Shown piece by piece: positions 46,936-64,000 of a stretch of DNA of 64,000 bases. The notes beneath the pieces are model-generated. The model saw only the letters and a list, made by a program, of their open reading frames with translations, was not told where the DNA came from and ran no database searches. The stretch lies in NCBI GenBank assembly GCA_030141605.1, contig JAQGDQ010000380.1:64001-128000 (forward strand), read 5' to 3'. The stretch comes from Tubiluchus corallicola (taxonomy: Eukaryota; Priapulida; Priapulimorpha; Priapulimorphida; Tubiluchidae). Numbering within the stretch: the first letter of the stretch is position 1; every line of letters starts with the position of its first letter. Both the position numbers and the translations under genes were made by a program.

Positions 46936-48289
46936 TATTAAATATATCCACAACGATCATTACAGCATTGTACATAAAAGTATTTAATAACATATTTATT
47001 ATTATGTACACAAGATGCCAAGCCGCAAATGACCCGTGGGGTACTTGAGAAGTAATTACTTGTTTAGAGCACCCCAAATGAATGTGGACTGAGTGTAATA
47101 GAAAAGAGCAGTAAAGGAGTAGAAAGAAAGGTTAATAGAGAATAGAAAGAAGGAGAAAGATGTGATGGTATCTGTATGAAGTAACGTGAACTATAGAAAT
47201 GTAAAAATTGACATAGCCAGCATCGCGATGGATGCCAACAGGGACAGCAGTGTAATTAATCAAATTGATTTATTCCGTATAATTAGAAAAGATTTCTTTT
47301 GAAGTTATTTATAGATAAAGAATTTTTATGTATTCGTTGATGTAAATACATTTTCGTAACGTACAATGAGAGAGTTTCAATGTCAAGACGTGTGAAACGG
47401 TGTTTTACAACCTTAATTTATTTATTTAAAATTCAAATGACAAACGATATTATTATTTGTTTAATATAGCTTCTCTTTTTCTGGCTACCAAAAGGGGTTG
47501 GATTTGAAAACATTTAGGCTTTTATGCAGAATGTCTTGGTTGATATGTTATGAATTTATTTTAGAAAGTTAAACCATTCATTAGGAAAATAAAATTGAAA
47601 TCAATTAATGAATAATTAGCATCTGAACGAAGATTATTCAGTTCAGGGAAAATGACTCACCCAGCTCGTATCTTGCATTTAATGTACGTATGAAAACATT
47701 TCGGACAACTGATTAATAATGGAAAATAAAGTAATAAGCAGATTAAGATGTAACTACAGGATAAACTCCATGAAATTTAAGAGGCGGTTGGCCTATATTG
47801 TTTCGGAATAGGATAAAGTTATAACTCATTACCATAGTCCACCGGCTACCTAGCTAATTAACAGGTGGTACCCCAATGTTCATGATTAAGAATACGATGT
47901 CCAAAACTCGATCGTGTGGGCAAGAGACAAGCTCCGAACCAATTTAGTAAACTTTAATTGCCTAATTAGCGATCGTACTAACATTTCATAAGTTGAAGTA
48001 ACAGATAGCTTAACTTATTGTGTACAAACATGCTTGCGTTTAAGAATTAGGCAATCGAACTCAAATAGTTGAACTACGACTGGCTGGCTAAAACATTAAA
48101 AACGGCTTGACCAAACAAATTATTCTTGTTTAACTAACATTTTTCTTTTATTCTTTCATTCAAAATCTCCAATTTATAAAATACAAGTACGTACGAAATA
48201 ATTACAAATACAAAAAGACCCGTCAATTTTCAGGGGAACTACATAAACACAGATAACCAGCGCCTACTTCTACTAAGCGAGGCCCGGTA
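46936..48289. other. Intergenic, no gene recognised
   Basis: A (TTTA)n at 46921-46940 followed by a block similar in layout to 45760-45930 suggests another reverse-oriented non-LTR 3' end (to about 47200). The remainder is plain AT-rich sequence. Confidence 0.5.
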
Positions 48290-48660
48290 AAGTGGAACGT
48301 GTGAGGCCCTCTCGGTGGGATTGGGGGGGGGGAGGGGGGGTGGCGCTACCATGGTTAGCGCCCAGAAAATTTTTGAACTGCTAGAACGCCGGAGAAGCAT
48401 TTTCGAAGAGAAAATAAGGAGTTATACAGTTGTTAAAGGAAAGAACAATTGAAAGAACAACTGCTTAGTCTTTAAGTCCAGTCCTTAATACTTGTCAAAT
48501 AGTCAAATCAAAAACAACATCTTTGCAATACGTAATACCGTATTCTCACTTCCGTACAAGCCATCTTCTGACTTTTTGTTTCGCAAAGTTATCAACCACC
48601 GCGGTGCGAGGCCCCCCTGGAGGGTGAGGCCCCGGGGAAGTATCCCCCCCCCCCTAAATA
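48290..48660. repeat. Dispersed repeat family M7, copy 2
   Basis: Same order of blocks as 28866-29275, with G-rich runs (48323-48341) and a C run at 48645-48654. It directly abuts the foldback element at 48667. Confidence 0.7.
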
Positions 48661-48666
48661 GGCCCT

Positions 48667-50626
48667 GTACATAACGTACACAAAGAGATCACACTAAAAC
48701 TCTTAAAACGTTCCTAAACTGCGCAAATTGAAAACATGCGCACATGAAAATCTTACTAAAATTGCAACACTTAGGCGGTCCTTTGCTCATAAAAGTTTTT
48801 GATTTTATTTGCTAGCACACCAAATTATCAAAAAAAATTATAGTTTTTTTTTAAATCACGCCGTTTTCACTGCACAGTAGCAAAAATGAAAGAATATAGG
48901 ATGTTCAGAAATTTAACGTTCTTGTTATTAAGAATGTTAAAACACTATAAGGCTTTGTTTAATTTTCTTAAGAGAAAAACAAAGTACTGATTACGCTGCG
49001 GAATTCAATTAGCTTACAAATCAAGAATCTCCTGATTTTCAACTAATTTTTTCTCAAAGAATTAGCCTAATTAGTAAACAGGTAGCTATATTCCTTACCT
49101 TCAGACACATTCCTTTTTGCATGGTAGACTTCTATACGTCGACTAAAGTTTAAAATGGTTCTCCCGATAGCACCTTCTAGGATCTACTGCTCCTGGGGGA
49201 GGAGACAGGCGTCGTTTATAAATGTGTCGCCCACTCACCTGCATAATATTAGCGCTCGCGTCAGGTAACAGACTAATGCGCAGCTCATGCACCTAGTAAG
49301 AGGGTTAATTTATATTATTCGTATATGTATATATTACTGCTTTTCGCTTTTGTGTTGTACGAAACTTTTTATTTCTCAATACATACAGAGTATATATGCA
49401 GATAAATACAGACTATATATACAGATATATCTAGATATCTACAGATAAATACAGAGTATATATACAGATATATCTAGATATCTACAGATAAATACAGAGT
49501 ATATATATATAGATATATGTGGATATCTACAGATAAATACAGAGTATATATACAGATATCTGGATATCTACAGATAAATACAGAGTATATATACAGATAT
49601 CTGGATATCTACAGATAAATACAGAGTATATATACAGATATCTGGATATCTACAGATAAATACAGAGTATATATACAGATATATCTGGATATCCACAGAT
49701 AAATACAGAGTATATATATAGATATATCTGGATAGCTACAGATAAATACAGAGTATATATATAGATATATGTGGATATCTACAGATAAATACAGAGTATA
49801 TATACAGATATATGTGGATATCTACAGATAAATACAGAGTATATATACAGATAAATACAGAGTATGTATACAGATATAACTGCATATCTACAGATAAATA
49901 CAGAGTACATATACATACATATCTGGATATCTACAAATAAATACAGAGTATATATACAGATATATGTGGATATCTACAGATAAATACAGAGTATATATAC
50001 AGATATATGTGGATATCTACAGATAAATACAGAGTATATATATAGATATATGTGGATATCTACAGATAAATACACGATTATACGTGTTAGTTAAGTTTCC
50101 ACTGATCTGTGATAAGTTTCATAAAAACTCATTTATATTGTTTATAAATTGTGATTTTTAGCTCGTGCTCAATTTTTAGCAGGATTTTCATGTGTGCGTA
50201 TTTTCAATTTGTCCCGTTTTGAAAGTTTTAAGAGTCTTAGTATGCTCTCTTTGTGTACGTTATGTATATATATGTACCACTGTTTATCTAGTTAGTTCGC
50301 TAAAGAAACTTAATCAGTACTTTGTTTTTCTCTTAAGAAAATTAAACAAAGCCTTATAGTGTTTTAACGTTCTTAATAACAAGAACGTTCAACTTCTGAA
50401 CATCCTATATTCTTTCATTTTTGCTACTGTGTAGTGAAAACGGCGTGATTTAAAAAAACTACAAATTTTTTTTTGATAATTTGGTGTGTTAGCAGATAAA
50501 ATCAAACTTTTATGAGTAAAAGACCCTCCTAAGTGTTACAATTTTAGTAGGATTTTCATGTGTGCATGTTCTCAATTTGTGCCGTTTAGGAACGTTTTAA
50601 GAGTTCTAGTGTGATCTCTTTGTGTA
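48667..50626. mobile_element. Large foldback element, arms about 320 bp, AT-rich core array
   Basis: The left arm, 48667-48990, is the reverse complement of about 50300-50626 (TACACAAAGAGATCACAC versus GTGTGATCTCTTTGTGTA). A partial third copy of the arm end lies at 50190-50270. The core holds the 40-46-bp minisatellite 49381-50075. No coding capacity. Confidence 0.83.
49381..50075. repeat. AT-rich 40-46-bp minisatellite, about 15 units
   Basis: Unit ATACAGAGTATATATACAGA then TATCTGGATATCTACAGATA, with length variants. It forms the core of the foldback element 48667-50626. Confidence 0.92.
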
Positions 50627-50690
50627 TTTGAACTCACGACCTCCTAGATGGAAAGCACACGCATTACCACTAGGCTAAACCATCTGGTCT
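50620..50690 (-). pseudogene. tRNA-like sequence (SINE head or tRNA pseudogene)
   Basis: On the - strand: A-box TGGTTTAGCCTAGTGG and a B-box-like GGTCGTGAGTTCAAATAC. The anticodon loop lacks T33 and the stems are poor. It abuts the foldback element's right end. Confidence 0.6.
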
Positions 50691-51831
50691 AAAATCGCTT
50701 AACTCAACGGATGAAATCCTTCATTTTTTCCACAAAAAAATCGCTTAACTCAAAATTTTGCCCAACTCTAACAAAAACTTATGGTCCATTTAATCAAAAT
50801 ACATGTAATTTACTTCGCCTAACTCAAAACTACGCACAAACTGAACTGCAGTACGTAAGACATTGGTAGTTCCACGTCATATTGTTTAACAGTGTTGTGT
50901 ACATGTACTTTTGTAACATAAAAAAATCGTGTTTTTCTACATAATTTCTTATTCTTTATGTAATTGTCATTTATGTATAGAAGGGTTGACTTTCTGCCTT
51001 CTATTTAGCTCGCCGTCTGGAGGAGGGGCTTAGAGTTTGTATGCTGGAAAATGGTTAACATCGCCAAATTCAAAATAAATTATTTTTTTTCGCTCCGGGT
51101 TGGATTTGAGTTATGTGTAATTTACCGTATTTTCAATAAGGAAAAAAACAGGTTCTCACAACAAAGAGAAAAATCGCCCTCTATTTTACAGAAATCATTC
51201 CTATCTGCGTGTGAACAACCAACGCAAGTTTTATATATATATTTAACAGCAATGGCATTATGCTTAGCTTTTCCAGCAAGGTCGTGTGGGTAGAACAAAG
51301 TCAGCATCATGGATTACATCACCTCACAGCTAATCTGATAACTGAGAATTGCTGTTTCTAGAGAATTAAGCAGAGAAAGATCTGCAGAAATGCTAACGAA
51401 CTTGGCATTACCGTTTCCCTGCACGTGATATTGATAAGGTCACGGTCACGAAAGCTACAAGCTACAAGGAAACACAAGAAACGAATAAAAAATGTTTTAG
51501 TAACTTTTCATCTTTTATTCAGCTGTAACTACAAGCATCATTTTCATAATTCAAATATCTTTCAATCAGCAAGGCAAATAATCAACCATGTTACAGGAAA
51601 ATGATTTCAAATTAAAAACGGACATTATTTTACATAGTTATTGAATTTGTTTTCATTATCTTACTACACCGTGTGCTTTACTAGCACTTAAATACGACAC
51701 TTTTAAGAAAATAAAGATTTTATAAATTACTGGCGTTACAGGTCATTTTACATATCATGTATAAGATACAATTCTTGTATAAAATGAATAAGGCTAAAAC
51801 TAATAACCAAAAAATAAACTTTACAATATAT
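50691..51831. other. Intergenic, no gene recognised
   Basis: Short overlapping frames near 51051-51310 lack domains. No promoter could be identified for the LDLa gene from sequence alone. Confidence 0.5.
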
Positions 51832-52300
51832 CAGTGGCGGCTTGTAGTTAAAATTAGTGGGGGTGCTACTTCAAAAAATTTTTTGCCATTGTTTTAATAC
51901 CATGTAAAACGAATTTTAATTTCGTAATTTGTAATTGTAATTTTTAACAAACAAACATATGAAACTTTGTAGATAAACATGATAAAATCCTAAACATAGT
52001 TTAAATTGTCACAGTTCGAGCTTGATTCGTTCACGGTAAGTACGTGACAACTGACAAGAAACTGTGTGAGGGACAGTACTTTCTCTACCTAGCATGCGCA
52101 CAACAGCGAAATTCCACGTTGCTGGAGTGCACTGTGCTGGGCTGTGAAGTAAACAGTACTACCCTCACATGCTCTGGTTCCGTACAAGTATAGAGAGAGA
52201 ACTAAAGAAAAAATACTCATTATATTGAATATTATCTAAAATATTGAGTGAAAACAGTGGGTGCTGCAGTTCCATACTACCTATATACGAGCCGCCACTC
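51832..52300. mobile_element. Non-autonomous hAT-type MITE, 469 bp
   Basis: Ends CAGTGGCGGCTTGTAG and ACGAGCCGCCACT, with 8-bp flanks CAATATAT (51824-51831) and CAATAGAT (52301-52308), 7 of 8 identical. No coding capacity. Confidence 0.87.
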
Positions 52301-52487
52301 CAATAGATAATAAGTCTTAAACATAAATCAGCAATTCATGCTTATAACATCACGTAAATAAAAAATGACTGCTCAGCCATATTGTTTTAAAAAAAGAGCT
52401 CAAACCGTACTGTGCGTTCAATTAATAGCGAGCCAAAAACCAGTGGCTAGGTTTATGTCTAAATTTATTGCTTTTAATGATCGGTCT

Positions 52488-53210
52488 GAAAAGAAAATTG
52501 CTAGTTCTGAGAAGTTTCAGTTCTAGTTCTGACAAGGTTTAGTTCCAGTTCTGAGAAGTTTCAGTTCTAGTTCTGACAAGGTTCAGTTCTAGTTCTGACA
52601 AGGTTCAGTTCTAGTTCTGACAAGGTTCGATTCTAGTTCTGACAAGGTTCAGTTCTAGTTCTGACAAGGTTCAGTTCTAGTTCTGACAAGGTTCAGTTCT
52701 AGTTCTGACAAGGTTCAGTTCTAGTTCTGTTAAGGTTCAGTTCTAGTTCTGACAAGGTTCAGTTCTAGTTCTGTTAAGGTTCAGTTCTAGTTCTGACAAG
52801 GTTCAGTTCTAGTTCTGACAAGGTTCAGTTCTAGTTCTGACAAGGTTCGGTTCTAGTTCTGACAAGGTTCGATTCTAGTTCTGACAAGGTTCAGTTCTAG
52901 TTCTGACAAGGTTCAGTTCTAGTTCTGACAAGGTTCAGTTCTAGTTCTGACAAGGTTCAGTTCTAGTTCTGACAAGGTTCAGTTCTAGTTCTGACAAGGT
53001 TCAGTTCTAGTTCTGACAAGGTTCAGTTCTAGTTCTGACAAGGTTCGGTTCTAGTTCTGACAAGGTTCAGTTCTAGTTCTGACAAGTTAGCTGTTTGACA
53101 ATCGTTCTACTGACAAACACAACACAAACCATTAAGGTTCAGTTCTAGTTCTGACAAGGTTCAGTTCTAGTTCTGACAAGGTTCAGTTCTAGTTCTGACA
53201 AGGTTCGGTT

Positions 53211-53232
<22 letters not shown>
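52488..53232. repeat. 22-bp minisatellite, about 33 units
   Basis: Unit AGGTTCAGTTCTAGTTCTGA + CA, broken once by unrelated sequence at about 53088-53130. It overlaps the C-terminal codons and stop of the EGF/PAN gene. Confidence 0.94.
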
Positions 53233-63728
<10,496 letters not shown>

Positions 63729-63904
63729 CTAAAAAATATATTAGTTAAAAATGAGACGATTCAAGAAACTCGTGCAGTAAAATGTATTTCTAAGAAATTT
63801 CGAGCCACAACATAAAGCTATAACATTTTAAATGCATGTTGGTTTACTTTCCAGTAAATAGCTAATCATGTGATTTTCGAAGATACTTTCAACTTTGCAA
63901 ATGG

Positions 63905-64000
63905 CAGAAAGCAGAGGTACAGCACCTGTTTTTTGTGCAATGCATTTCCGAAATGAAGGTGCTGGTGCCCGTCTAACTAGTGAATGGCGAAATGCATGTA
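63905..64000. repeat. Family M6 partial copy, cut by window end
   Basis: Shares AGAGGTACAGCACCTGTTTT and GCCCGTCTAACTAG with 4215-4300. It continues past the window. Confidence 0.6.

Overview
The window looks like AT-rich nuclear DNA of an animal, probably a marine invertebrate. Genes are split by GT..AG introns of up to 13 kb, extracellular modules sit one per exon between phase-1 introns, a TTAGGG-type repeat is present, and small DNA transposons, solo LTRs and non-LTR retrotransposon remnants are dense. I cannot name the species from sequence alone. No bacterial genes, CRISPR array or rRNA were seen. Almost every long open frame in the window is a tandem repeat whose unit happens to lack stops.

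Three genes are supported. (1) On the + strand, 14560-35094, the last four coding exons of the U1 snRNP 70 kDa protein (SNRNP70): RRM, then an arginine/serine-rich tail. The N-terminal exons were not found and probably lie upstream of the window. (2) On the - strand, 45635 down to 38311, a gene I do not recognise by name. It has a candidate N-terminal exon and five LDL-receptor class A modules, one per exon, all in compatible phase. It converges tail-to-tail with SNRNP70. (3) On the - strand, entering from beyond 64000 and ending near 53211, a gene with three EGF-like modules and a cysteine-rich PAN/apple-like C-terminus. Its last residues and stop codon are provided by a 22-bp minisatellite. 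Genes 2 and 3 encode extracellular, disulfide-rich, probably secreted proteins. SNRNP70 encodes a nuclear splicing factor. They do not form a pathway.

Layout. 1-14.5 kb: no gene found; minisatellites (48 bp, about 41 bp, 62 bp), a degenerate CCCTAA tract, a hAT-type MITE and retrotransposon 3' ends. 14.56-35.1 kb: SNRNP70 exons separated by introns full of repeats, including two hAT copies, a pogo-like MITE, a solo LTR nested in another MITE, and arrays with 104-, 27-, 114-, 60-, 23- and 35-bp units. 35.1-38.3 kb: intergenic, with a 254-bp near-palindrome. 38.3-45.6 kb: LDLa gene, with a second solo LTR and AGT/TAC/AAC microsatellites in its introns. 45.7-53.2 kb: a CR1-like retrotransposon remnant split by a third solo LTR, a large foldback element, a hAT MITE and the 22-bp array. 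53.2-64 kb: EGF/PAN gene, with a 1.3-kb AGT array and a 2.2-kb 50-bp array in its introns.

I found no clearly new biological system. The most unusual signals are the giant CTA-rich tracts lying 25-40 nt upstream of two splice acceptors, a MITE flanked by exact-abutting 31-bp duplications, and a CDS end built from a minisatellite.
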